Shown in pieces: positions 16,818 to 24,764 of a stretch of DNA of 55,526 nucleotides (its first letter is position 1; each line of letters starts with the position of its first letter). The stretch comes from Clostridia bacterium (lineage in GTDB: Bacteria; Bacillota; Clostridia; TANB77; CAG-465). Position numbers and translations under genes: made by a program. Location: contig JAFXHJ010000013.1 in assembly GCA_017536445.1 (NCBI GenBank), positions 1 to 55,526 of the forward strand. The letters are read 5' to 3'. The notes under the pieces are model-generated. The model was not told the DNA's origin and did not search any database. It saw nothing but the letters and a program-made list of their open reading frames with translations.

Positions 16818-17750
16818 ATGTCTAACGGTGAATTTGAAAGCACAAACTTGGATGAGCTTGAAAAATTAGAAGGTGTTAACTTAATAGCAGAATGGACAGA
16901 AAAGGACAAATCAGATGAGTTAAGGAGTAGATTAATGCTATTAGAATTGAATCGAATATATGGCTCAATCTGCTATTCAGGCTATTTAATAATCTGCAGG
17001 ACTGCGAAAGTATTACCTTTTTCGAGGGCTATAGGGTATTCTCGTCTCCACATTGATATTAATGATATTGAAAAAATAACAAAAAAATATAATACATTGA
17101 TGATTGAAACGAAAGATTTATTTGGTATGAATGCAATATTGGTAGCAGTAGATTTGGTTGATGAAGCATATGAAGAGATTAATAAATATATTTCGATTGC
17201 TAAAAAAGCGGTAGAACAACATAAAGAGAAAAGAATACAGCTTATGAAGAAGTATGGTTGGAATGATCAAGAATATTATATTACAACTAAAAAAGATGAA
17301 AGATTTAGTTGTTGGAAAAATGACGGTATCTTCTATATGGTTGAGCAACCTAGAGAATGCGAAAAAGATTATGTTCAAAACGAAATAAAAATAAATGAAA
17401 TTAAAATCGACAACATATTGTTTTATAGAGTACACTATCAACATGATTATAAAGCAAATATGTATGATGTTGTTAGCGAAAATTCTATTAAATCAGTGGA
17501 TAATAGTTTTATCGTATTAAAGACTAAAACCGAAACGATTGAACTTAAAATTAGTTCATTAGAAGCGCTAGAAGCTTTAATTCCAGAGAAAGATTATGAT
17601 AGAATCGAACAATCAAAGGAGAATAATACAGTTATAGATGCTCAAGTAGATGAAATTGCAGAAATAAAAAAGTATAAAGCATTATTAGATGAAGGAATTA
17701 TTACTGAAGAAGACTTTGAAAAAAAGAAGAAAAAGCTTATGGGGATATAA
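16818..17750 (+). CDS. SHOCT domain-containing protein
   Basis: This 310-residue protein has a C-terminal SHOCT (short C-terminal) motif at about 280-310: EIKKYKALLDEGIITEEDFE followed by KKKKKLMGI. The central part (about 35-140) mixes beta strands and helices. Residues 200-275 (ILFYRVHYQHDYK...FIVLKTKTETIELKI) may be a PH-like or membrane-protein-interaction domain; I cannot name it. There is no signal peptide. It appears co-transcribed with the HEPN-like gene and is followed by a shared terminator. The role is unknown. Confidence 0.75.
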   Translation: MSNGEFESTNLDELEKLEGVNLIAEWTEKDKSDELRSRLMLLELNRIYGSICYSGYLIICRTAKVLPFSRAIGYSRLHIDINDIEKITKKYNTLMIETKDLFGMNAILVAVDLVDEAYEEINKYISIAKKAVEQHKEKRIQLMKKYGWNDQEYYITTKKDERFSCWKNDGIFYMVEQPRECEKDYVQNEIKINEIKIDNILFYRVHYQHDYKANMYDVVSENSIKSVDNSFIVLKTKTETIELKISSLEALEALIPEKDYDRIEQSKENNTVIDAQVDEIAEIKKYKALLDEGIITEEDFEKKKKKLMGI

Positions 17751-17753
17751 TAA

Positions 17754-17788
17754 AAAAGAAGAGTAAATATTATTTACTCTTCTTTTTC
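17754..17788. terminator. Bidirectional terminator
   Basis: AAGAAGAGTAAAT and ATTTACTCTTCTT form a 13-bp stem with a 3-base loop and A/T runs on both sides. It serves the SHOCT operon (+) and the flavin reductase gene (-), and the latter's stop codon lies within the stem. Confidence 0.85.
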
Positions 17789-18339
17789 TCTACACTAAAT
17801 CCAAACTTGCCTAGTTCTTCACCAAGACTGTAATAATGTCCGTGAGAATATGCTAAAAGGTTGCAAGCACGCATATCAAAACGACCTGTTTCATCTAGAT
17901 ATTTTTCGTCTACATTTACAGCAAGTATATCTGCCATAAACATATCGTGTGTACCTAGTTCTTTTATTTCTTTAACTCTACATTCAATAGATATTGGACA
18001 CTCTTTAATCATTGGGACATTTGTTTCAGTTCCTTGCTCTTTAGTAAAGTTACATTCTTTAAATTTATCTACTAACTTGCCAGATTTAACGCCGCAGTAA
18101 TCTACATATTTAGCAAGGTCTGCACTTGCTAGGTTAATTACAAATTCTCCGCTTTCTTTAATAATATTGTATGAATATCTTTCTTTACGTATAGACACAT
18201 ATGTCATTGCTGGATCTGTACATATTATTCCAGTCCATGCAACAGTTAATATATTACTTTTATCCATTGTACCACAAGATACTAAAACTGGTGGTAGGGG
18301 ATATACCATTGTTCCTGGTTTCCATTTCAATTTACTCAT
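17770..18339 (-). CDS. Flavin reductase family protein (flavoredoxin-like)
   Basis: This 189-residue protein has a flavin-binding split-barrel fold. It begins WKPGTMVYPLPPVLVSCGT, followed by NILTVAWTGIICTDPAMTYVSIR and SGEFVINLAS, all typical of the flavin reductase/flavoredoxin family that binds FMN non-covalently. AGAGGTG precedes the ATG. The Cys-rich middle (VDYCGVKSGKLVDKF) is conserved in clostridial members. The physiological electron partner is not indicated by the neighbours. Confidence 0.9.
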   Translation of the reverse strand: MSKLKWKPGTMVYPLPPVLVSCGTMDKSNILTVAWTGIICTDPAMTYVSIRKERYSYNIIKESGEFVINLASADLAKYVDYCGVKSGKLVDKFKECNFTKEQGTETNVPMIKECPISIECRVKEIKELGTHDMFMADILAVNVDEKYLDETGRFDMRACNLLAYSHGHYYSLGEELGKFGFSVEKKKSK

Positions 18340-18399
18340 AAAACACCTCTATATATTTATTTCTTTAAAAAGTATACCACAAATATTTTAGATTGTATA

Positions 18400-18885
18400 C
18401 TAAAGATTATCTGGTGCTTTTACAAATGTATTTGCTGGTGCTGCAATCTTTTTAATTTTATCTACCTTTATTACGGGCATATCTCCCATATAATAGCCTT
18501 TTGTTATTACACCGGAGATTTCTATCCACTCTCCTTGTGCAAGGTCTAAATCTCCGTTGTATTCGCAAAGAAAACCAACTACTTTTTCTTCGCCGTCTAA
18601 CATCATATTTCTACCACAAACAAAGTTATTTTGTTTGAAATCATAAAGAGTAAATACAAAACCAGACGCTTTTACAGTTTTACCAACACAGCCATCGATA
18701 TTGTTATGTGCCTGTTTTAGAATAGTTGTAAAGTTATCTTCGTTTAGTTCATAGTCATATGTTTGAGCAGGAAGTGGAGTAGAAGAATTGCCACCAAGCT
18801 CTAAAACTAATGCTATTCCTATTGCTATTATTAAGCAGATTATTAGAATCTTTTTAGGATTTAATTTTATATTTTTAACGTACAT
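18400..18885 (-). CDS. Membrane-anchored OB-fold-like protein (DUF1980/YcgQ-like C-terminal domain)
   Basis: This 161-residue protein has an N-terminal transmembrane helix (about 13-30). Its external domain contains GKTVKASGFVF, FVCGRNMM, VVGFLCEYNG and GEWIEISGVI. The pattern resembles the C-terminal domain of DUF1980 (TIGR03943) membrane proteins, which look like small beta barrels. The helix is followed by no lipobox. The partner permease of the two-component TIGR03943 system is not adjacent. It has a weak GAGGTG site before ATG. Identification is tentative. Confidence 0.65.
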   Translation of the reverse strand: MYVKNIKLNPKKILIICLIIAIGIALVLELGGNSSTPLPAQTYDYELNEDNFTTILKQAHNNIDGCVGKTVKASGFVFTLYDFKQNNFVCGRNMMLDGEEKVVGFLCEYNGDLDLAQGEWIEISGVITKGYYMGDMPVIKVDKIKKIAAPANTFVKAPDNL

Positions 18886-18954
18886 AATTCACCTCTAAAA
18901 TATATTACATATTATTCTTAACATTCAATTTTATGCATGGATTTAACGTATGTA

Positions 18955-18990
18955 AAAGAAAGCCACCCCTAAAATTAATTAGGGGTGGCC
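18955..18990 (-). terminator. Terminator of the 148-residue acidic-protein gene
   Basis: GCCACCCCTAA (18962-18972) and TTAGGGGTGGC (18979-18989) form a perfect 11-bp stem with a 6-base loop, followed on the minus strand by a T-rich run. Confidence 0.85.
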
Positions 18991-18998
18991 AGAGTTGT

Positions 18999-19445
18999 TT
19001 AGTTAGAATGACGCTTGCGATATTCTTTTATTGCTTTTCCGTGTCTTGACCAAAACTGTCCGTACTTTTCTTCGTCTGAAAGATTCTCCGTGCCATCGGT
19101 GAACAAGAGAGTGGCGTTAAAAGCCATATATTTGTTTTTGATATACACTGTGGGGACATCAAGGAGTAGGATTTCAGGAACGAAATCGCAGTCCATAGTA
19201 AGGTTGTAGGGATATTCGCTACCAACACCTTTAAAGTGACAGGGGTTGATATACCAATCCGTCTGTTCTGGTGCATCATCTTCTTCCCCCATACATATAA
19301 CAAATTTGATACATATGATGGAAGTATCGGCGAAATCCGGACGAATTTCATTTTCGGTAAATTTCAACATCTCGTCGTAGGAAGATTCTATGGTTATCCG
19401 CTTATCTTCCTTTGCGACTATTTTCTTTACAACATAGTCTAACAT
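18999..19445 (-). CDS. Acidic protein of unknown family (paralog 1)
   Basis: This 148-residue soluble acidic protein is a paralog of the gene at 19593-20015. Both start with an M-x-x-Y-x-x-KK-x-x-A pattern, then an Asp/Glu-rich stretch, WYxNP (WYINP here), a conserved FxPE(I/L)L segment and a late F-x-A-x-(L/M)-L. It is monocistronic: it has its own promoter (TTGACT, 17, TATAAT), an AGGAGA ribosome binding site and a terminator. Composition is richer in G+C than neighbours, as for the MazF-type pair. I do not recognise the family; an immunity, inhibitor or regulatory role is possible but not shown. Confidence 0.75.
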   Translation of the reverse strand: MLDYVVKKIVAKEDKRITIESSYDEMLKFTENEIRPDFADTSIICIKFVICMGEEDDAPEQTDWYINPCHFKGVGSEYPYNLTMDCDFVPEILLLDVPTVYIKNKYMAFNATLLFTDGTENLSDEEKYGQFWSRHGKAIKEYRKRHSN

Positions 19446-19498
19446 TTAGGTTCTCCTATAAAAATTATTTTGAGGTACTAACGTACTACAATGCATAT

Positions 19499-19527
19499 AT
19501 TATACCAAGGAAAAGACTTGTAGTCAA
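19499..19527 (-). promoter_or_regulatory. Promoter of acidic paralog 1
   Basis: On the minus strand TTGACT (19527-19522), a 17-base spacer and TATAAT (19504-19499) with an extended TGG. A GTAC-TAAC-GTAC motif lies just after the predicted start. Confidence 0.8.
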
Positions 19528-19534
19528 CATAAAG

Positions 19535-19562
19535 AAAAGAACCCCGAAATTACTCGGGGTTA
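19535..19562 (-). terminator. Terminator of acidic paralog 2
   Basis: AACCCCGA (19540-19547) and TCGGGGTT (19554-19561) form a perfect 8-bp stem, followed on the minus strand by a T-rich run. It separates the two paralogs into independent units. Confidence 0.8.
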
Positions 19563-19592
19563 TTGTTAAAATGTTGGTACTAAGGATTGTGC

Positions 19593-20015
19593 TTAATCGA
19601 TACTTTTAATCTTCCTTAAGAAAAGTTCAAGTCTTTCGCGGTCTGTTAATCCATTTAAACCTTCAATAAGCATAGAGGCGTGGAATGATTCGAATTTTTT
19701 GAAGACATCTGTTTCAGGCAGGTTGATGATTAAGAGCTCGGGAATAAATGAAGAATCCATCCGTGGACCATACGCAGAATAACCAGAAAAGTATGGGGCG
19801 GAGCAGTAGTATGGATTAACATACCAAACACTTTCTTCGGGGTCATCATCATCCTCGCAAACGCAGTATAGAAACTTGACTGCAAGTACGGCTGTATCGT
19901 CAAAGCAGGGCCGTATACCCTCTACAATAAACCGATGCATTTCTTCTTGGTCAGATTCAACCACTTCTCTTTCGCCATCATAAGCGATGACTTTTTTTAT
20001 TAAGTACTCATTCAT
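19593..20015 (-). CDS. Acidic protein of unknown family (paralog 2)
   Basis: This 140-residue protein is related to the 148-residue neighbour downstream. The N-terminus MNEYLIKKVIAYDGEREVVE parallels MLDYVVKKIVAKEDKRITIE. An acidic stretch (EDDDDPEESVWYVNP) aligns with the corresponding EEDDAPEQTDWYINP. There is no signal peptide or membrane helix. AAAGGAG lies ten bases before the ATG. Promoter strength and monocistronic structure suggest high expression. G+C is raised relative to the surrounding genes, hinting at a shared origin with the MazF-type operon. Function unknown. Confidence 0.75.
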   Translation of the reverse strand: MNEYLIKKVIAYDGEREVVESDQEEMHRFIVEGIRPCFDDTAVLAVKFLYCVCEDDDDPEESVWYVNPYYCSAPYFSGYSAYGPRMDSSFIPELLIINLPETDVFKKFESFHASMLIEGLNGLTDRERLELFLRKIKSID

Positions 20016-20075
20016 GCTAAATACACTCCTTTTAAATTATTTTTGTTGGACTATGGTACTTTACTATGTCCAAAT

Positions 20076-20104
20076 ATTATATCATCCGTACACATTAAAG
20101 TCAA
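20076..20104 (-). promoter_or_regulatory. Promoter of acidic paralog 2
   Basis: On the minus strand TTGACT (20104-20099), a 17-base spacer and TATAAT (20081-20076). A TTGGAC...GTCCAA inverted repeat (20046-20073) covers the predicted start and early leader. Confidence 0.8.
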
Positions 20105-20111
20105 CATAAAA

Positions 20112-20197
20112 TTTTAAACGGTGGGAGATTAAGGATATTTTACACTTTTACTTTAAAAATTTATATTCCTGTGATATAATAACACCACCGTTTAAAA
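20112..20197. promoter_or_regulatory. 13-bp inverted repeat bracketing the secA promoter
   Basis: TTTTAAACGGTGG (20112-20124) and CCACCGTTTAAAA (20185-20197) are perfect inverted copies, 60 bases apart. The left arm lies between the divergent promoters; the right arm begins just after the secA -10 element. This could be a paired operator for DNA looping or a leader structure. Confidence 0.65.
20172..20180 (+). promoter_or_regulatory. Extended -10 promoter of secA
   Basis: TGATATAAT (20172-20180), with only a weak TTTAAA at the -35 position 17 bases upstream. Confidence 0.65.
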
Positions 20198-20221
20198 GGG
20201 CAGAATTAAGAGGAGAATAAA

Positions 20222-22996
20222 ATGGGAATAATTAAGAAAATATTTGGTTCATACAGCGAAAAAGAAATAAAGAGAATAATGCCACTTGTAGACAAAATCG
20301 AAGCGTTAGAAGAAGACTACAAGAAACTTTCAGATGATGAACTAAGAGCAAAAACAGATGAGTTTAAGAAAAGATTAAATGATGGTGAAACATTAGAAGA
20401 TATATTACCAGAAGCTTTTGCAACTGTTAGAGAAGCTTCAAGTAGAGTGTTAGGAATGAGACACTTTAAGGTGCAATTAATAGGTGGAATTATACTTCAC
20501 CAAGGAAGAATTGCAGAAATGAAAACAGGTGAGGGGAAAACGCTTGTTGTTACACTTCCTGCATACTTAAATGCACTTACTGGAAAAGGTGTTCACATTA
20601 TCACAGTAAACGATTACCTAGCTACATACCATAGTGCGTGGATGGGTAAATTATATAAATTCTTAGGATTAACAGTAGGACTTGTTGTACCTAATATGCC
20701 ACCACATGCTAAACAAGCGGCATATGCAGCAGATATTACATATGGTACAAACAATGAATTTGGTTTTGATTACTTAAGAGATAATATGTGCTTATCTAAA
20801 GATGAGATGGTACAAAGAGAGCTAAACTATGCAGTTGTGGATGAAGTGGATAGTATCCTTATAGATGAAGCTAGAACTCCATTAATCATCTCAGGAATGG
20901 GGAAAGAAGCAACAGATTTATACACAAAAGCAGATAAGTTAGTAAAAAGGATGAAAGCAAAAGTTATTGTAGAATCAGACAACAAAACTTTTGATGAATC
21001 AGATGAAGAATACGATTACGTAATAGATGAAAAAGCAAAAACTACAGCATTAACAGAAAAAGGTACTAAGAAATGTGAAGAGTATTTTGGAATAGAATCT
21101 TTATCTGATGTAGACAATATGGAAATATCTCATACAATAAACCAAGCATTACGTGCTAATGGTATTATGAAAAAAGATACAGACTATATTGAAAAGAATG
21201 GTGAAATATTAATTGTAGATGAATTTACTGGACGTATAATGGAAGGTAGAAGATATAGCGATGGATTACACCAAGCTATTGAAGCTAAAGAGGGGGTTAA
21301 AATTGCAAGAGAATCTAAAACTCTAGCAACAATAACATTCCAAAACTACTTTAGATTATATAATAAGCTTGCTGGTATGACTGGTACTGCTAAAACAGAA
21401 GAAGCAGAGTTCAAAGGTATATTTGGACTAGATGTTGTAGAAATACCAACAAACAAACCAGTAGTAAGAATAGATACAAATGACCAAGTATATAAAAATG
21501 AAATGGGTAAATACAATGCTATAGTAAGAGATGTTAAAGCTTGCTATGAAAAAGGTCAACCGGTTCTAGTTGGTACAGTATCTATAGAGAAATCTGAGTT
21601 AATTAGTAAACTTCTTAAAGCAGAAAGAATACCTCATGAAGTACTTAATGCAAAGCACCATGAAAGAGAAGCAGAAATAGTAGCGCAAGCAGGTAAATTT
21701 AAAGCAGTAACAATTGCTACAAATATGGCTGGTCGTGGTACAGACATACTTCTTGGTGGTAACCCAGAGTTTATGGCTAGACGTGCTCTTGAAAAAAGAG
21801 GAGAAGAACTAGAAAAAGTAGAGTTTGCAATGAGCCCTCTTCCAACAGAAGACGCAGAAATACTAAAACTTAGAGAAGAGTATAAAGCGTTAGAGCAAGA
21901 ATATAAAGCTAAACTTAAAGATGAAAAAGATAAAGTTATAGCTGCAGGTGGTCTTAAAATCATAGGTAGTGAAAGACACGAATCTAGACGTATAGATGAT
22001 CAGTTAAGAGGTCGTGCTGGACGTCAAGGAGACGTGGGTGAATCTACATTCTATATTTCTCTTGAAGATGATCTTATGAGATTATTTGGTACAGATAAAG
22101 TGCAATATTTAGCAAATATGCTAGGCATACCAGACGATATGCCAATAGAACAAAAAATGCTAACAGGTGCTATTGAGACTGCTCAAAAGAGAGTTGAAGG
22201 ACGTAACTATAGCATAAGAAAGAATGTCTTAGAATATGACGATGTTATGAACAAACAACGTAATATAATCTATGATCAAAGAAGACAAATATTAGATAGT
22301 GATAGTATAGAGTTAATTGTTAAAAATATGGCTACAAATAAGGTTTATGAAATTGTAGATATGTATACATCAAATCTATCTAAAAAAGAAGATATAGATA
22401 AAGAAAGTCTTAATACAACTTTACAAAGTATATTTGGTTTTGAATTAGAGGATAATGAAATATCTAAAGATACATTAGAACAAACATTATTAGATAAAGT
22501 GTTTGATGTATATAATGAAAAGAGAAACGTATTCAAAGAACAAGGTATTGAGGAACAATACAATATAATAGAAAAACTTATGATGCTAAGAACAGTAGAT
22601 GAAAAATGGCAAGAACATATGGATAATATGACTCAACTTAAAGAGGGCATCTACTTAAGAGGATATGGCCAAACAAATCCAGTTGAAGCATACAAACAAG
22701 AAAGCTATGATATATTCTCTGAAATGACTCACAGTATCAAAGAAGATACTATAAAAGCAATATTTAGAACAAGTTATAATACAAGCAACACTAAAAACAC
22801 AGTGAATAAATTAGGCCAAAGTATAAACAGAATAGATGATGCGTCTAAAGCAAGTATTAATGTAATGAACACAGGAAATCCAGAAGTGGTACAAAAAAGA
22901 GAACCTGTAAGAGTAGAAAAAACAGTTGGTAGAAACGAACCATGCCCATGTGGAAGTGGTAAGAAATACAAACAATGTTGCGGTAGAAATCAGTAA
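20222..22996 (+). CDS. secA: Preprotein translocase ATPase SecA
   Basis: SecA is the motor that drives secretory proteins through SecYEG. The gene encodes 924 residues, somewhat longer than the Bacillus subtilis protein and close to the proteobacterial length. Walker A is MKTGEGKTLV (~100-109) and the DEAD-type box is DEVDSILIDEARTPLIISG. ILLGGNPE, GSERHESRRIDDQLRGRAGR and QGDVGESTFYISLEDDLMR are conserved. The C-terminus ends in a zinc-binding SEC-C motif (CPCGSGKKYKQCCG) that contacts SecB or ribosomes in other species. AGGAG precedes the ATG. It is followed after 10 bases by a gene with the same tail motif. Confidence 0.97.
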   Translation: MGIIKKIFGSYSEKEIKRIMPLVDKIEALEEDYKKLSDDELRAKTDEFKKRLNDGETLEDILPEAFATVREASSRVLGMRHFKVQLIGGIILHQGRIAEMKTGEGKTLVVTLPAYLNALTGKGVHIITVNDYLATYHSAWMGKLYKFLGLTVGLVVPNMPPHAKQAAYAADITYGTNNEFGFDYLRDNMCLSKDEMVQRELNYAVVDEVDSILIDEARTPLIISGMGKEATDLYTKADKLVKRMKAKVIVESDNKTFDESDEEYDYVIDEKAKTTALTEKGTKKCEEYFGIESLSDVDNMEISHTINQALRANGIMKKDTDYIEKNGEILIVDEFTGRIMEGRRYSDGLHQAIEAKEGVKIARESKTLATITFQNYFRLYNKLAGMTGTAKTEEAEFKGIFGLDVVEIPTNKPVVRIDTNDQVYKNEMGKYNAIVRDVKACYEKGQPVLVGTVSIEKSELISKLLKAERIPHEVLNAKHHEREAEIVAQAGKFKAVTIATNMAGRGTDILLGGNPEFMARRALEKRGEELEKVEFAMSPLPTEDAEILKLREEYKALEQEYKAKLKDEKDKVIAAGGLKIIGSERHESRRIDDQLRGRAGRQGDVGESTFYISLEDDLMRLFGTDKVQYLANMLGIPDDMPIEQKMLTGAIETAQKRVEGRNYSIRKNVLEYDDVMNKQRNIIYDQRRQILDSDSIELIVKNMATNKVYEIVDMYTSNLSKKEDIDKESLNTTLQSIFGFELEDNEISKDTLEQTLLDKVFDVYNEKRNVFKEQGIEEQYNIIEKLMMLRTVDEKWQEHMDNMTQLKEGIYLRGYGQTNPVEAYKQESYDIFSEMTHSIKEDTIKAIFRTSYNTSNTKNTVNKLGQSINRIDDASKASINVMNTGNPEVVQKREPVRVEKTVGRNEPCPCGSGKKYKQCCGRNQ

Positions 22997-23006
22997 AGGG
23001 AACAAT

Positions 23007-24626
23007 ATGAAGAAAAATTATATATACAAAGAGTTAGAAGCAATAACAAGCACATTTCAAAATAAAACGAATGTATTATTAGCAAAAATAGAAATGTTAT
23101 TAGCATATGCATACGATATGTGCAACTCAGCTAACGATAATGAATTGGAGAATATGAGCGAACTAGTAATTGGAGATGCTTTTAGCAAAGCAATTGCATT
23201 TAGGTATGCTTATGAAAAGCAACAAACATATAATAAGAGTTTAGATGATGTAAAAAGTATGTTAGTAAAAGCTATAGGTTCATATATTATGGTGTGTTTT
23301 TATAACTGGTTTTCAAATACTACTAATTTAAACGTAGAATTTGTTCAAAAACAATCTTCTATAGAACTTACAGATTTAGTTTTGAAAGTAGGTAATGAAA
23401 TACTTGATTGTTTTGAAATTACTAGAAAAATGATAGAAAACGATTTGGATTTTTCTAGCGAAGAGTCATTAGATATGAATTTTGAGAATTTTTGCGAAGA
23501 ATTAATAGCTTTTCAAAACAATGTAGATAAATCTATTGAAACGAAAACATACAGATGCATTACAGAAGAAGCTAAAACTATATATTTAGCAAATTATGAG
23601 GAAGTTAAAAATAACTGTGAACTTATTACTGAAGAAATAAAACTAGTCAATAATACAGAAGAAAGTAAGAAATTTGCATCAGTAATAAAAGAATATATTG
23701 CAAGAATATTAGAAGCAGCAAATAATAAAGTATATGGTTCAGACGAGCAAATTGTAATGCGTTCAGAAAAAGATGAAATTGGTCTATTTGAAATTAAATT
23801 ACATATAGATGATAATTCATATGAAAAAGATTTTAGGAATAATAGATTTTCAACAGTTATATCATATAAAACAGCTAACTCATTAAAAGAGGAATACGAA
23901 AAAATCAACAATATTATTGCTGAAATAGAAAATGCAAAGAACATTAATATTTATTTAGATTATGAGATTGAAGGTAATATAAAAAACTATTCATTAAAAC
24001 ATTTTATTAAATATTTGGATAATACTCTAGAAAATAATTTAGTATATAAAGTAAACAATTATAATTTGGATTTGGAAATGGGCGATGTTTATTGCTATAA
24101 CAAGTTTGAAAAAGATTTGTTTAATAATTTTGTAAAAAGAGAATGGTTTGTTACAAATACTAGTAATAAAGAATATGCAATATCAGATTGGGATTTAAGA
24201 AATGTAATATTCAATCTTAAAAATACGCCGGAAATTGTATCGAAGCAAGTAGAAAATCAAATCAAAACATATCTTGATACTATGAGAAACTTACATACAT
24301 TAACTGGATTTGAGAGCGTAATAAAAAAGCTATTGTTAATTCTAAATAATAATAAATTAGAGTTAAATAATTTAACACTTCAATTGTTATCAAAGAGTAC
24401 ATATTCTCAGACGGAGTATTCTTATGATTTTGGAACAGATAACATTGTATATAATATTAGAAGCGCATTTTATGATGGTTATACTAAAGAGGCAAAAGAA
24501 ATTAAAGAAAATAAAATTTCTAAAGTTCAAATGGATAATGAAAATGCAATAACAATTGGCAGAAATGATTTGTGCTCATGTGGAAGCGGTAAGAAATATA
24601 AAAAATGCTGTGGAAAAAACAATTAA
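23007..24626 (+). CDS. SEC-C motif protein of unknown function, downstream of secA
   Basis: This 539-residue, mostly helical, acidic protein has no membrane segment or signal peptide. It ends in a SEC-C zinc motif (CSCGSGKKYKKCCGKNN) almost identical to the SecA tail, including at DNA level. I start it at the ATG at 23007, ten bases after the secA stop with AAAGGGA upstream; frame-compatible upstream codons lie inside secA. The body contains no motif I recognise. Position and shared tail suggest it could act with SecA or compete for the tail's partner; that is inference. A terminator follows. Confidence 0.85.
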   Translation: MKKNYIYKELEAITSTFQNKTNVLLAKIEMLLAYAYDMCNSANDNELENMSELVIGDAFSKAIAFRYAYEKQQTYNKSLDDVKSMLVKAIGSYIMVCFYNWFSNTTNLNVEFVQKQSSIELTDLVLKVGNEILDCFEITRKMIENDLDFSSEESLDMNFENFCEELIAFQNNVDKSIETKTYRCITEEAKTIYLANYEEVKNNCELITEEIKLVNNTEESKKFASVIKEYIARILEAANNKVYGSDEQIVMRSEKDEIGLFEIKLHIDDNSYEKDFRNNRFSTVISYKTANSLKEEYEKINNIIAEIENAKNINIYLDYEIEGNIKNYSLKHFIKYLDNTLENNLVYKVNNYNLDLEMGDVYCYNKFEKDLFNNFVKREWFVTNTSNKEYAISDWDLRNVIFNLKNTPEIVSKQVENQIKTYLDTMRNLHTLTGFESVIKKLLLILNNNKLELNNLTLQLLSKSTYSQTEYSYDFGTDNIVYNIRSAFYDGYTKEAKEIKENKISKVQMDNENAITIGRNDLCSCGSGKKYKKCCGKNN

Positions 24627-24631
24627 AGATT

Positions 24632-24666
24632 AAGGAGCAAAACACATAATTTTGCTCCTTTTGTCG
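24632..24666 (+). terminator. Terminator of the secA operon
   Basis: AAGGAGCAAAA (24632-24642) pairs with TTTTGCTCCTT (24650-24660), followed by T-rich sequence. Nearly the same stem recurs at 25876-25905. Confidence 0.85.
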
Positions 24667-24727
24667 TTATTGTGTGAATGTGTGTAAAGGACTTGCAAGA
24701 AATAGTTTAGTATGATAATATCTAGCT

Positions 24728-24748
24728 AATAAGTGTCACACACTTATT
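24728..24748. promoter_or_regulatory. Palindromic operator candidate before the dehydrogenase gene
   Basis: AATAAGTGT and ACACTTATT form a perfect 9-bp inverted repeat with a 3-base spacer, between a likely promoter (TTGCAA at 24693) and the ribosome binding site. Short spacing and symmetry fit a dimeric repressor site. Confidence 0.55.
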
Positions 24749-24764
24749 TTAGGAGGTTTTATAT

